Source of the DNA: Tubiluchus corallicola
Taxonomy: Eukaryota > Priapulida > Priapulimorpha > Priapulimorphida > Tubiluchidae
DNA length: 64,000 bases
Direction: 5' to 3'
Assembly: GCA_030141605.1 (NCBI GenBank)
Contig: JAQGDQ010000116.1
Span: 538,603-602,602 of the forward strand
Below the pieces are notes generated by a model. The model searched no databases. It was not told where the DNA came from and worked only from the letters and a program-made list of their open reading frames with translations. Below, piece by piece: positions 1 through 11,204 of the stretch. How positions within the stretch are numbered: the stretch's first letter is position 1; every line of letters begins with the position of its first letter. The position numbers and the translations under genes are program-made.

Positions 1-192
1 CATTGTAACCTTTGTCCATCTACTTTCGATTTCTTTTTTCCACATTTCTTTCATAGCTTTACGGACATCTCTACATTCTTTTGAATTCACTAAATTGTGC
101 AGTAACATTAATCTTTCATAATCTATCCGCTGCTGCATTGGCCAACCCCTATTCCGCAATAACTTGCTGACACCCTCTGTAGCAATATTCTT
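1..192 (-). mobile_element. LINE-like reverse-transcriptase C-terminal fragment, cut by window edge
   Basis: Read on the minus strand, about 63 codons stay open from position 192 to the window edge. The peptide contains RGWPMQQRIDYERLMLLHN and a Lys/Glu-rich stretch with KEMWKKEIESRW. This pattern (small-residue run, Arg-Ile-Asp-Tyr-Glu-Arg, Leu-Leu-His-Asn) resembles the region after the catalytic core in non-LTR retrotransposon polymerases. It lies downstream of the SLC25-like first exon on the same strand, so it is probably within that gene's first intron. No catalytic motif is visible here; the family is unresolved. Confidence 0.45.
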
Positions 193-1176
193 ATGTTCAA
201 TTATTTTTCCCACTTTGTTGTATTATATTGTCCTAAGTGCTTGGAAAATACGTTTGTTTCAGAAATTTTCGAATTTTACTCTTATAACTACTGTGTCCTT
301 TTCCTTACTTTTCATTTGTTCCCTTTACACTGCTTTTAATACGTGTGAATTTTGTAATATTAAAAATAATTTTTTTTCTTCAGTTCAAAATATTCAAAAA
401 TTTGAGTCATACTGATTATTTGTTTATTGCTCCTATAATATCTAAACTAAGTAGATATGAGATAAAACTTAGAACACTTGGTTGCTTGCTGACATGCTTT
501 TTACTAACTATATGACGTAATGGTCATGTGACATTAAACAGAGACGATACTACAGCTCCCAATACCCAATAACTGCTGTATCCACAATATATACTCTGGT
601 ATTTACTCGTAAATAGATTAGTACAAAAATGTGCACAATTGGGGTTGGGTTATCTCAAACCGAAGTACATAGTGTAGCGTAGGCGAAGACGTGTCTGTGT
701 GAATATTGACCAGAGACGTGGCAATGCGAAGGCGAACTTTCAACGCATATGTGAAGATTACGGGCAAAGCGTAGGTTATTACTCGACTTATGTGTGCCAC
801 CGATGTCCACTCCTCCCTATCTTAGCTTTCCTATCTACTATCTCTGTCTATCCGGATCGAGTAGTATACTTTTCGTTCTTTACAAAATAATTGGTTTTCA
901 GTCTTAGCCCATTAAGCGAATATACCGCTGGAGCTGAGTATCGCAGCAAGAGAGTAAACACCCCAACGATTTATTCCGAAAGAACTTCACGTGAAGCAAT
1001 CATTAAAACTTTTGAATGTTCTTGAGTTTTGATCTGGAAGTTCTTTTTTATGGCAACGCTCGTTGATGTTTATCAATTTTTACCAGTGTAAATGTTTAGA
1101 ACTGGATACTGCACTTGCTTCTGGTACAGATTCGTCTAATTAAGATGTGAGTCATAACCGTAATCAACCTACTTAC

Positions 1177-1303
1177 CTCCAAAGCAACCTGCAACGAAGT
1201 CGAGTACTTCATCATTGACCTTGACCACGCCGCGACGCTGTTCTTCGCTTGTGTACTTCCAAAGTTCCTGTTCCGCGAAGAGATAAGAGTTGGCAAAATC
1301 CAT
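1177..1303 (-). CDS. First coding exon of a probable SLC25-family mitochondrial carrier (partial)
   Basis: On the minus strand an ATG at 1303-1301 opens 42 complete codons plus one base, ending at a consensus GTAAGT donor (plus-strand 1176-1171). The peptide starts MDFANSYLFAEQELWKY and ends DEVLDFVAGCFG, the next residue being Gly if a G follows. Asp-Phe-(Val/Leu)-Ala-Gly-Cys-x-Gly-Gly is the start of transmembrane helix 1 in carriers of the SLC25A29/45/48 type, which move amino acids or carnitine-like solutes across the inner mitochondrial membrane. The first PxD signature should be in the next exon; I do not find it between 1 and 1170, so the gene continues past the left edge. The 30-residue hydrophilic N-terminal extension is longer than in human SLC25A29. 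The assignment rests on about twelve residues plus the splice donor. Confidence 0.55.
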
Positions 1304-2992
1304 GGCTAAACATGAGAATGGTTCAACCGCAAATAAAATACTTAGGTTTGCTATAAAGATAACTAAAACTAGAAGCTTCTAAAATTTGCTCCGACCTGAA
1401 AAAAAATCAATTTTCTGAAGTTAGTAATTATATATACTGCCATTAGCGGTAAAATCTCCAAAATATTAATTAATATCTACTCAAGTAACTCTATTTTCTG
1501 GAAATTTGGAGACGAAGCAATCCAGTTACAGGACAAGCCGCAGCTATTTTCTGATGAGGTATTTTCTGGAAATTTTTTCCAATATTTGTTAGTATTTTTT
1601 CATTCTAGGCCTTATCGCCCATTTTTGTTTAACAAATGGTTTCCATCTCATCTGAAGTTAGTAATAAACACGAGCAAGTTTACGTATGGTTTTAATTGGA
1701 GATACCCTTTCGCGCAGTCGATTTAATATATGTGCGCGGGATAAGTGAGAAAAACATCTATTTTTAGGGCAGTTATTAAAATTAATAACTGCAAAATCAC
1801 ATATAGGCACAGAGTAGTTTGGATACGCATTATGCACATAGTAATTAATAAAAAATAAGTACACAGTACAATAGAAATATGTTGATATGAGGGATATGTA
1901 GGGATTCTAGGAGCATGTACAAAAACCAAGCAATGTGGTAGGAAAATTGGATTATTCTGCAAATGGAATATTATTTTACGTCGTTGTTATACGTTATAAC
2001 GAAGAAACTAAATTATTTGCAGTATTTCTGAAATTGCTTACGTGGGTGGCATTTATCCATCAGTTCTTCTAGCCATGTTCAAGATTATTTTGGAAGCACG
2101 CACGAGATCAGACTCAATAGAGTTTGCAAATTCACAAAGAAGTGCAAAAACTATTCAAAGAAAAGAACTTTGGCGCATACATCATCGCACCGAATTTGCA
2201 TTTCAGCTTTGTTGGCTAAATTCAAAGAGAATAGTAGTGTTAAAACAAATAAAAAGTATCCTCTTAGAAGTATAGGTTTTTATTGAGGTATGCAGCGTTA
2301 AAGCCTAAGACACTTTTTTGATGTCTGCATAAAGTTTCCTGTGTCAAAAGCTGGACTGAAAAAATTGGTGTGTAATGAAAAGGTTTTTCAAAAAGAGAAA
2401 AGGTGTGATAAAGGTTTTTGAAAGAGAAAAGTAGGTTTATTTTCAATGAAACTTTATGGAGAAGGCAGACATAAGCCATAGGGATAAACTACGTCATATG
2501 ATAGACGTAGCAAATGGTAGCAAGACGAATTTGGTACCGGGGGAGACGCTTCGTGAAGGTGTCGGAGGAATTTTACAGCTCTTTAGAAAGAGGAGTAGCT
2601 TTGTTGCAAGATAGGGTAAGATAATATAATAAGATCATAAGCCTCCGCCAGGACGATTACGAGTTAGTTCCAGGTTACTTCGAGATATTCTCGTTTGTAA
2701 GCTTTGTAACGTCTTCCACACCTTTTCTTATGTATAGCAGTGTAAACTAACGTCAGTATGTAAATATGGTATATTTGTCAGTCTATTTCATCAATGTTAC
2801 AATGGTCAAAGAATTGTAGACAAACGCTATGTATGATCTTATGCGCTAAGTATGCACTGTTGATTGCAGTTCTATTTTATGAACAAAATATTTTCTGGGT
2901 TATTTCGCTAGTCTGTTTAAGAATTAGTTACATATTTATAAAGGTACATTTTCGTATATTTGTCTGTTCATGTTTGTTTTTTTGGCTTTCCC
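1304..2992. other. Non-coding stretch upstream of the SLC25-like exon
   Basis: AT-rich sequence with no convincing exon on either strand. A stretch at 2042-2275 stays open for 77 codons on the plus strand but has no recognisable domain or splice context. The promoter of the minus-strand carrier gene should lie just above 1303; no TATA box is obvious. Confidence 0.5.
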
Positions 2993-3141
2993 TATAAAAA
3001 ATCAGATAAACATGTCTAGGATTGTTTTGCTTTGGCGAGTGTCTGCTCCCTATTGAGTGTTGTTTTGTTTTACTCGTATACCACTTTTTCCTACACTTTT
3101 CTATTTGTGCCCTTTTTCCTGTGCCATTTTTACCTACATTC
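2993..3141 (-). repeat. Dispersed repeat, left inverted copy
   Basis: The reverse complement of this stretch aligns with 4133-4306 over about 150-175 bases with small gaps. Shared landmarks are GAATGTAGG, AAAATGGCACAG, GTAGGAAAAA, CGCCAAAGC and an end resembling TGTTTATCTGATTTTTTA. The two copies face each other about 1 kb apart. No open reading frame is shared, so this is more likely a non-autonomous interspersed repeat than a coding duplication. Confidence 0.6.
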
Positions 3142-3866
3142 TATTTTCATCAGTAACTTACACTATTTTTAAATTTGTTAAGATTCGGCATTAAAAATTA
3201 TGTATTGATTATGATCTTATAGGTAACCTGATTTTGATTTTACCTATCAATATCTTTGTGCTTACTTAGTTCGAAAGTTAACAAAAATATTATAATACAC
3301 GAGTGTTGCACCTTTGAATTTGCTCGCAAGGTAAATGGCACTCTAAACGACGAACTGGCTATAAAGAATTGCAACATATTTATAACGTTGATTTTATTGA
3401 AAAGGAGCATGAGGTGTTTATAAACTCGTTTAGTATATTATACATGTCGGAATTTTCCTATTCAGAAATTATCGCACAGACAACCCAGGTCGACAAAAGG
3501 TTTGCAAAACGCTTGGAAGAGTAAGACTGTAATCTGAGTATTCTCGTAAAACGCAAAACTGAAAAGGTTGTGACTAAAAAACAGAGTGTTAAAAAACAAG
3601 CAAACACAATTTTTACGTTTTGAGAAAGAATTTTAGATCTCAGACTAATAAGACACTTTGGAAACTCTGACGTACATGTAGTTATAAAACGGACGCAGGT
3701 ACCATTGCAATATCTTGATTCTTTTCGCATAAAATTGACAAAAAATCTCGTGTTTTATTGTTTACTTTTACTTTTATTTATATGATAGAACCACTATGTA
3801 AACAGATCCAGTAGCTATTTTTATGAGGGGGCAGTGGTAAATGTAGCTTACAGCAAGCGCTGGTCG

Positions 3867-3941
<75 letters not shown>

Positions 3942-3988
3942 ATTATTATTATTATCATCATCATCATCATCATTATTATTATTTATTA
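3867..3988. repeat. (ATT)n microsatellite with an embedded (ATC)n segment
   Basis: About 120 bases of uninterrupted trinucleotide repeat: ATT units, then ATC units, then ATT again. The long Asn/Asp run readable on the minus strand is a by-product and not a gene. Confidence 0.95.
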
Positions 3989-4132
3989 GTAGCATTTATA
4001 CATACACGTGCAATTAGTAATAACTGCACAAAATTTACAATATGCTTCTAAATTGTAGGTCAGACCAATTGATGCTGGTCGAGCAAGAAAACTTTGTCAC
4101 AAAGTCATGAGAGCGATGTCCTCCTTCGTGCA

Positions 4133-4306
4133 GAATGTAGGCAAAATGGCACAGAAAAAAGGACAGAAACGGAACAGTAGGAAAAAAGCGACAAACATAT
4201 TATTTCAATACAAATAATTTCTATAATAAAACTAGAATAACACTCTATAAAAAGCAATCCTCCGCCAAAGCTAAACAGTCCTAAATATGTTTGTCGGATT
4301 TTTTAC
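4133..4306 (+). repeat. Dispersed repeat, right inverted copy
   Basis: Partner of the copy at 2993-3141 in opposite orientation. Similarity starts at GAATGTAGG and ends near GTTTGTCGGATTTTTTACA. Homology stops on both sides, which gives approximate element limits. No terminal inverted repeats within a single copy were recognised. Confidence 0.6.
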
Positions 4307-4309
4307 ACA

Positions 4310-7300
4310 TATTTCTAAATATTATTTTACCTATAAATTTTAAATTGTAATTGTATATAGGTTACGTAATAGATAATAGATAATAACGTCAACAATTCCG
4401 AAATTTACGTGTAAAAGTGCAAAGTATCCAAAAATACCAACAAACTACCTATGCGAAAATCACTTATGCCCAATTATATGTTTAAAAACAAGTTTACTGC
4501 GGAATATTGTCCAAAAAAGTATTCAAATTAAATTGCCTTATGCACCTAAATTACCTGCGTATCCAAAGGAGCATCCAAACACGTACGCTTAAAATAGTTT
4601 CACGGATGCAAATGGTGACAATTTTGTTGTTACATATATACAGGAAAACCAGCGAACCACCATCATCCCCAATAATTGTCGACCAATAGTTCAGCTACAA
4701 CATCAACATCATTCTTCAAAAGAGTATGAAAATATAACTCGTTTTCTTCACCGACCTGTTGATTCACCTTTACAATTTTATATACGTTTTTACAGCATCA
4801 TATATATCACAAATTTTCATTTTACATTTGAGCCTGCTCAGCATCACTGATTATGTTCACGCATAGGCTAAAAATGTAGTAAAGTTTACTACAGCTTGAT
4901 ATCAATAGATACCACAGTGTATTAAAATTACTGTCATATGAGCTTAGCTTAATTACGGTGAATTTCCCAAGTTGTTCTAGGATTAATACTGGAGTAATAC
5001 ACACGCTAAACGTCCACAACTCTTTTCAAATCGTTCTGACTCATTTTTTACACTTTTTATCTGAATTTACAATAAGTCTCCAGTCACTACGTCACACAAA
5101 ATATTTTTCGAGTCTACGTCATTGACCGTCGACTTTGTCGAAATGATCATATATCAGTTATCCATGTTAATGTCACTCACTCCCAAGCGTTACAAAAGTT
5201 AGGGGCTGGCCACGCCACAATATGCGTAGGCTGTGCAAAGTGGCTAAGAAACAAGTTAGACAAGAAACAAGGACGAAGGAGTGCACGGTCACCTACGACG
5301 CAAGCAAAGCTCAGGGCAGATCAAGAAAAGCTGATAATTACGTTATTTACAATGCTTGACTAATATAATTATTGTTATACGCGGTTTACAGCTGTTGTTG
5401 CTTGTCCCTTGTATATGTGTTAAGACTATATACTGTACTATAAGCTACGTATCCATATATTAGCACCAAGAAATACTGGCTTGGCATCCCGCGAGTTTTA
5501 GGATGTCTTAACTTAATGGTAGTTGAACGTTTTTACTCATTGTCAGCAATTCCTCTATAGTGATGATGTCACGAAAAACATTGGCGGTGAAGTGATCGAG
5601 CATGATCTGCCTTAATTTTCTGGTATGGCGAGGGGTGACCGTTAAAAAACACAGAAAAAGCCATAATTTGTACAGGAAAGAGAGTCGGGTAATCAAACAA
5701 AAATATTTAAGTAAGTCACAATTTGTTTAAGTACCATAAACAATTAAAGTAAGAAAATATTTTAAATCAGTTATCAACTGACAATACATGGTTTGTACAT
5801 ATTGACAACATTATTTACATAATTGTTATGAACAGAAAGCCTTCACTATTTGATTCATGCTTCAAAGTCGTTTATTCTAAAGAGAATAATAAAGAGAACA
5901 TTAACAAGTAAGAAAATGAATAAAATGATAAACAGAAGCTTAGTAATTACAAAGAAGTCAACTTATTGGCAAAAGTACTTTCTCAAATTTCAGAGATTGA
6001 ATTCACAACTTAATTAAATTATTTAAATTCGTGTAACTTACATCGTTGGCTCTTCGTCAAGATTTAAAATTTCTCAAGGTACAAAATTTGGTTATAACTA
6101 AACGATGTTATTAACTGTAACACAATAACGACAAAAACATTGCTGTGAATAAAAACACGACCACCATTGTTCTCCTCCTCTCCTTTCCTCCTCACTCGTA
6201 GAGGGCAGCACCTTCTAGTAAATAAGTGTCTTTATGCATATTGCAGTTACAATAATGATGGCAATCATGTATGTGAAAAAAATAACGTTTTGTTCAGTAT
6301 CTTAGGTTAAAGGATAGGGTCATTTCTTTTTTCTGACTTCTTTACCTGTGACTTTTTTTACCTGCGACTTTATTGCCTGGATTCCTTCTCGAGCAACCCC
6401 TTGCAATCTCCTATAGGTTCTACTATTTCCTCTAGCTGTTTTTTGACAATGCCGACTTAGCTGATACTATGTGGTGTGGCTTTTGTTCCCCTCGCTCTCG
6501 TTATAATCATCTAATGCGTATATTAGTAGAGCTTTAGAGGGTTTGGGCGAGGCCTGATCTACAACTATTAACGCAACGAATACTTTCGCTAACTAGGGCT
6601 TAGAGTTACTCCACAAAATTCACTCGTGTTGTACAGAGGCAGTACGAATATTATGTATCATCTCAAAAATCGCATATTGGTGGTGGTTTTTTGGGAAATG
6701 ATCTAGCTATCAAATTAACCCTAGAAAGTTTCCATAGGCTTGCTATAGTCTTATGAACGCATTGTCCTCTTATCCTCTATAATATTCTGCTCCAATGCCA
6801 TCCTCGATAAGTCTTAATTAGAACATCTCGTATGCTTACTGAACGGGTTCAGAATTTGGCTGAGAATCACCAATTCAACGCAAAAAAGAATCTTGAATGG
6901 ACGTGCACGGGACCTTGTGCACGTATAAATTTCTTGCCATCGCAATGCAAAGCCACTTACCACACATACGCGTGTGTTTTGTGATCAGTCTTGCCTGCTT
7001 GCCTTTTCTTATATTTGATCTTTAGGAAGAGACTAAAAGTAGGTGTATTTTTATAGAAATGGCTAAAATTTAAAATATGAGTTTGAAACTTGCTTCGACT
7101 TATCTAGAATATAAAATTTATTCGCATTTGCCAGATCAGAAAGCTGGTAAAAATTTTGGAGTCGAGTTCCGTACTTGACAGTAAGTAAAAGTGCCGGTAA
7201 TTATAATAACATAAATTCTGTAAATGCAAACAATTAAAAAATAAGAAAACATCAATAATGATTACGCCTGGGTAGCTACTAGCTAGGCAGTCACAAATAA

Positions 7301-7849
7301 AACGTAAGATATAACCCGAAAAAATGTTCTTATTATTTAATCAACTCTTAAAAAAGGTCTTTTGAAGCCAAGCTTCTAATCCTGTCTGTCTTTTCATGTG
7401 ATAGTAGTTTTGAATTATGGACATCAAAAATAAAACAATAAAAGAAAATGCCGCCTGATTTTTTTATTAAGAAAGATGTTGTGCATCACATGATCTAATG
7501 AAATTTTAACTCTAACTCCCCTAACCTCAAGAAATGAACTTTTAAACTTTTGAAATTTTAAAAGCCACTATGATAATGTCATAATTTTAATCATGTGGGT
7601 AAAATAATAAGTTAGTACAACTACATATCTGAAATCTGGACTGTGCGATGGCAATGCATATGACAATGACAGAAGAAAACTTAACTTATCAATAATTATA
7701 CACAATTCACTAATCGTAGTATTGTTTAGAAGGCTGGTCTGTATCGGGATCTATATCTGGTAGAATAACCTTCAAACTCCAACTATGAATAATACGTCGA
7801 TTGATGTGTACATTGATGAATGTTAACATAAAATATACATGGAGATTAA
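4310..7849. other. Non-coding AT-rich stretch
   Basis: No exon-like signal was found on either strand. Open stretches here are short and of low complexity. A small local repetition of a pyrimidine-rich ACCTGYGACTT motif occurs near 6335-6375. Confidence 0.5.
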
Positions 7850-8077
7850 ATATTTACAGCTAAATTTACAGTCAACTGCTTCTTTAAAAGGACTGTTCCA
7901 GATTGTAAGACTGAAAATTTATATGGTAAGGATGAGATTGAAATGTGGTTAAATTTGAAGGAGAGATGTGATGTAGTACGTGGAGAAACAGAAATTAAAC
8001 GAGAGGACGGCACTACCACTAAATCTTGGATAATTTATACATCAATACTAGGCGGTGCCCTTCTCTCTGTCTATTGA
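7850..8077 (+). other. Unassigned open segment without a start codon
   Basis: A plus-strand frame is open for about 75 codons from a stop ending at 7849 to TGA at 8075-8077. It is preceded by acceptor-like TATTTACAG (7851-7859). The peptide has a balanced, protein-like composition, including CFFKRTVPDCKTENLYG and later KREDGTTTKSW. I do not recognise it. It could be a terminal exon, or a fragment of a mobile-element protein. No matching upstream exon or donor was found. Confidence 0.3.
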
Positions 8078-9180
8078 TTTTACCAATAATGTATCCCGCC
8101 TTTGAAAGTGCGGATTGTGCCGTTGTAGTCCCTGCGCGACACCTAACTAGCGAGATGTCGGCTGCCTGTTTTGCTTGTTTGGGGGCAGTACTTCAGGCTC
8201 CGTGATCCTCCATCGTAAGATGTCGTTTGCCTTATTTGCTACAATATCAACATGGTTATTCCAATATTTTTGCTTCGTGGTTTACCGAGATTTTTAAAGC
8301 AAAACCGGACCCAATCTTAAACTGTAGGTCAAAACAGTTTAAAATACTCTTTAAAATATTGAAGTAAAACATTCTTTTTTTCAAAAACGACTAACGTGAA
8401 AGAATTATTACCACATAAACAATTTCACGTTCACGCCACTGTTGCGTGTTTCGCTGTTGCATGCAATTCGCATATCGCTAGTTAGACGGGCACTAGCGCC
8501 TGCATTTCGGAAACGCAACGCATAAAAACAGGTGCTGTACCTCTCTCAGTTCAGATATGTTAGTTTCTGACGAACTACACACGTGCGTGAACACATCGGT
8601 AAATTTGAAATTTTAGTTTTTATTTTAAAACTTGCCTAGTTTTGCCACTACACACTGTACTAACACTGTACTTCAATTTTCGTTTTGCAAGCACGTGCAA
8701 CACGCTCATGGCATATTTTTGCTGTTGAAAATTATGTTAATTTGTGATGTCATCAATAGTATGGGTTCGCTCGTCGTTGATTAAGCTTTAGTCTATTATT
8801 TAATTATCAGAAACGCTTTTGCAGTATTAATTGTGTTAAAATGTATACTTTTTATCGGATTTGAAAATGGGGTTGTATATGAAAAATCATCCTGTCTTCC
8901 TTTAACCTGGCTTACAGTAGAAAGTTGTGTATTGCTTAACTGACATGTGCATAAAAACAGTGAATCTGCAGAATCTTGTTACATTACATTTAACTAGATT
9001 GAAACTGGTTGTGGCGTTATAGGTGCAAGTGATAAGGAGCTACTTGCACGCGTATAACGCGTCTGCAAGAAGTGTCAGGTAATGTTGTTATTAACTTATT
9101 GATTGAAGTTACGCACGTTTTTCAGTTTTTCTATTATCATTCAGTGCTTGATGTAACGCTGTAGTAAGTAGAGAGTCCTT
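8078..9180. other. Non-coding stretch before the LINE
   Basis: No gene was recognised. A weak TATA-like ATAAAAA near 8522, followed by initiator-like TCAGTT about 25 bases on, could be a promoter, but no downstream exon supports it. Confidence 0.35.
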
Positions 9181-9184
9181 TGGT

Positions 9185-11040
9185 AATCTAATGCAATGTC
9201 CAGTCCATCTACGCCGACGCTTCTGTATAACCTCATTCCTTCTTCTTCGTTAAATCGCATAAATCTTGATTTGAGGGTTTTTTGGCCATTTTATGTCCAA
9301 CATCTTTCTGTACAGACGTTTTTGGAAGGCGTTAATTTCTTCCGGACAACTTTGACTGCCCACAATTCATATTTATATAAGAATACAAGTGATGATAAAA
9401 TATGTAGTTTCTGTGGTGAGATTTAGATTTTCAAAGATATTTATAAGCTTAGAACAGGCAGCCAAGGCTAACATTTTTCCACTTGCTATGTCAGCTTCAG
9501 TGCCTAGTAAACTACCAAGATATTTACAGTTCTTCTAAAAATTATCACCACCGCGCTGTTTTGTGCACTGCTCTGTTCTGGTGTCATTTATGTTCAATTT
9601 GAAAATTTTCAGACAGTTGGTTACATCTACTTTCACAGCATCTATTTCGCCTATGCTAGTTACTGTCCAGGCAATATCATCAGCATATTACATTGACAAG
9701 AGACTCGAAGGAGATCCAAATATTGCGTAATTATGTTCTACTGACTAGTCAGCGAGACTGATTTTGCATCTAGAATTGCGTACATATGACCAACAAGTTG
9801 TACAGATGGTATGTAATTTGTTTCCTTCAAGGCTGTTGCTGGTTTAAAATGTGAATAGAACAAGGCTTAAACAATCGCCCTGTGGAATACCAGTATTTGA
9901 GCAAAACTCCAAGTGGAGGATGCCATCACATTTTACTTGCAAGGATAGATTTTGTAGTTGTATAGTAGTCGTCTGCAATTCATCTTTCTGCAGCACATCA
10001 TTTAAATGATTAAATTAGTAATAACTTCCTCTGCACTGTATTAGATACTTTAGACATATCAAGCAGTAGGGTATGAATAGAGAAATTGGTGGTGGAGATG
10101 GTTTATTCTGCTAAAAGTTTGCAAGCAAGATCTAGTTCAGCTTGCTTCTACTTGGTTGATATGACACTTGGCTTTTATTGTATACAACTTTGTAGTTTAT
10201 TATGTGGTTTTTGCAGTGAGATGAGAATACCTCTAGATATGTCTGCTGGGGACACTCAGATTTCGGCAATGCTATTCGTTATGCCTGCAATTTTATTAAA
10301 CCGTAACATGAAGTTTACTGGTACCATGTTTTAGAAGCTCTACATTTAGGTTGTCAATACTAGGACTTCATTGTTTTTCAGAAACTTTATTGTCTTGCTG
10401 AATTCATCTGTTGTAAAAGATTTCCTCATAGCAGTAGATGAAATATGTGTCAGTGCTTCTTCAAATTCATTGTGAAAACTATTCTTAAAGAAACAACAGA
10501 TTAATTCAGCTTGCTTTGCAGAATCTGTTACAATTACAATGCCTTTAATTGTTTCTTTGGACTACAGCTTTTTGTTTGGTTTGAGATTTTGGAGAATAGG
10601 TATGGGATTGAAATACCAAGTTATGTCATTCTTAGAGCTTTCAACAGCTTCAACAAGGTTTCTAATCCGGGCATATTCAATTTTCCTTTTACAATCATGG
10701 ATTTGATTCATGAAGTTGTTTCGTTCTTTTTTCAGTAGATAAATTTTTTCAGACAAATTGGATAAATATTTTGTTTGGTGAATTCTGTCCTTCAGATTTT
10801 TTTGTTCCTGTGATAAATTTTCAATAGTAGTATCAGAGATATGGATGGTATTAAGTGAGGAATATCCTAGAATTTCGCTAACAATTTCTATAACAGCTCC
10901 CAGTTCTTAACTTGATTTTGTGATTCTAGTGTAGTAAGTTTTCTGTCAATCATTTCCTGATATTGTTTGTGTACGTTCTCATCTTCCAGCGTTTCAACAT
11001 CAGATGTACGTGCTTTGCTTCAAGTTTCGTCCACTGAGTG
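9185..11040 (-). mobile_element. Decayed non-LTR retrotransposon (LINE) ORF2 relic
   Basis: Minus-strand reading in broken frames gives ordered reverse-transcriptase landmarks. A Lys/Arg-rich pre-catalytic helix with NNFMNQIHDCKRKIEYAR lies at 10562-10756. GIPQGDCLSLVLFTF is near 9835-9895, and the catalytic YADDIAWTVTSIGEID near 9640-9690. NCKYLGSLLGTEADIASGK follows near 9475-9530, then a terminal RRRWTGH-like segment near 9200. Stops and frameshifts separate these blocks, so the copy is dead. Its 5' side ends about 150-200 bases upstream of the striatin start codon, in opposite orientation, so it may border the striatin promoter. Clade not determined. Confidence 0.8.
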
Positions 11041-11178
11041 CTGAAACTTGCCGTTACTAGTGAATGCCCAACAGGCGATGGTCGTACAGAAAGGGCACTA
11101 TTTGACAACTCAGGCGCACGCTACTGCCGTCTAGCGGAATAACCGATTATCATTGCCAGTTTACCATTAAATTTTGTA

Positions 11179-11202
11179 ATGGCCGATTGGAAAAAGATTT
11201 AG
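11179..11202 (+). promoter_or_regulatory. Seven-codon upstream ORF before striatin
   Basis: ATG at 11179 encodes MADWKKI and stops with TAG at 11200-11202, two bases before the striatin ATG at 11205. The two start codons share the context GTAATGG (G at -3, G at +4), so both should be efficient. If transcription starts upstream of 11179, ribosomes must scan past or reinitiate. The transcription start is not known from sequence. Confidence 0.5.
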
Positions 11203-11204
11203 TA

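Noticed and set aside
1096-1296. 66-codon minus-strand frame over the SLC25-like exon
   Set aside because: Another frame of the same strand carries the carrier-like peptide and ends exactly at a consensus donor.
3774-3995. Minus-strand frame rich in Asn and Asp
   Set aside because: It is the translation of the ATT/ATC microsatellite, with no splice or start context.
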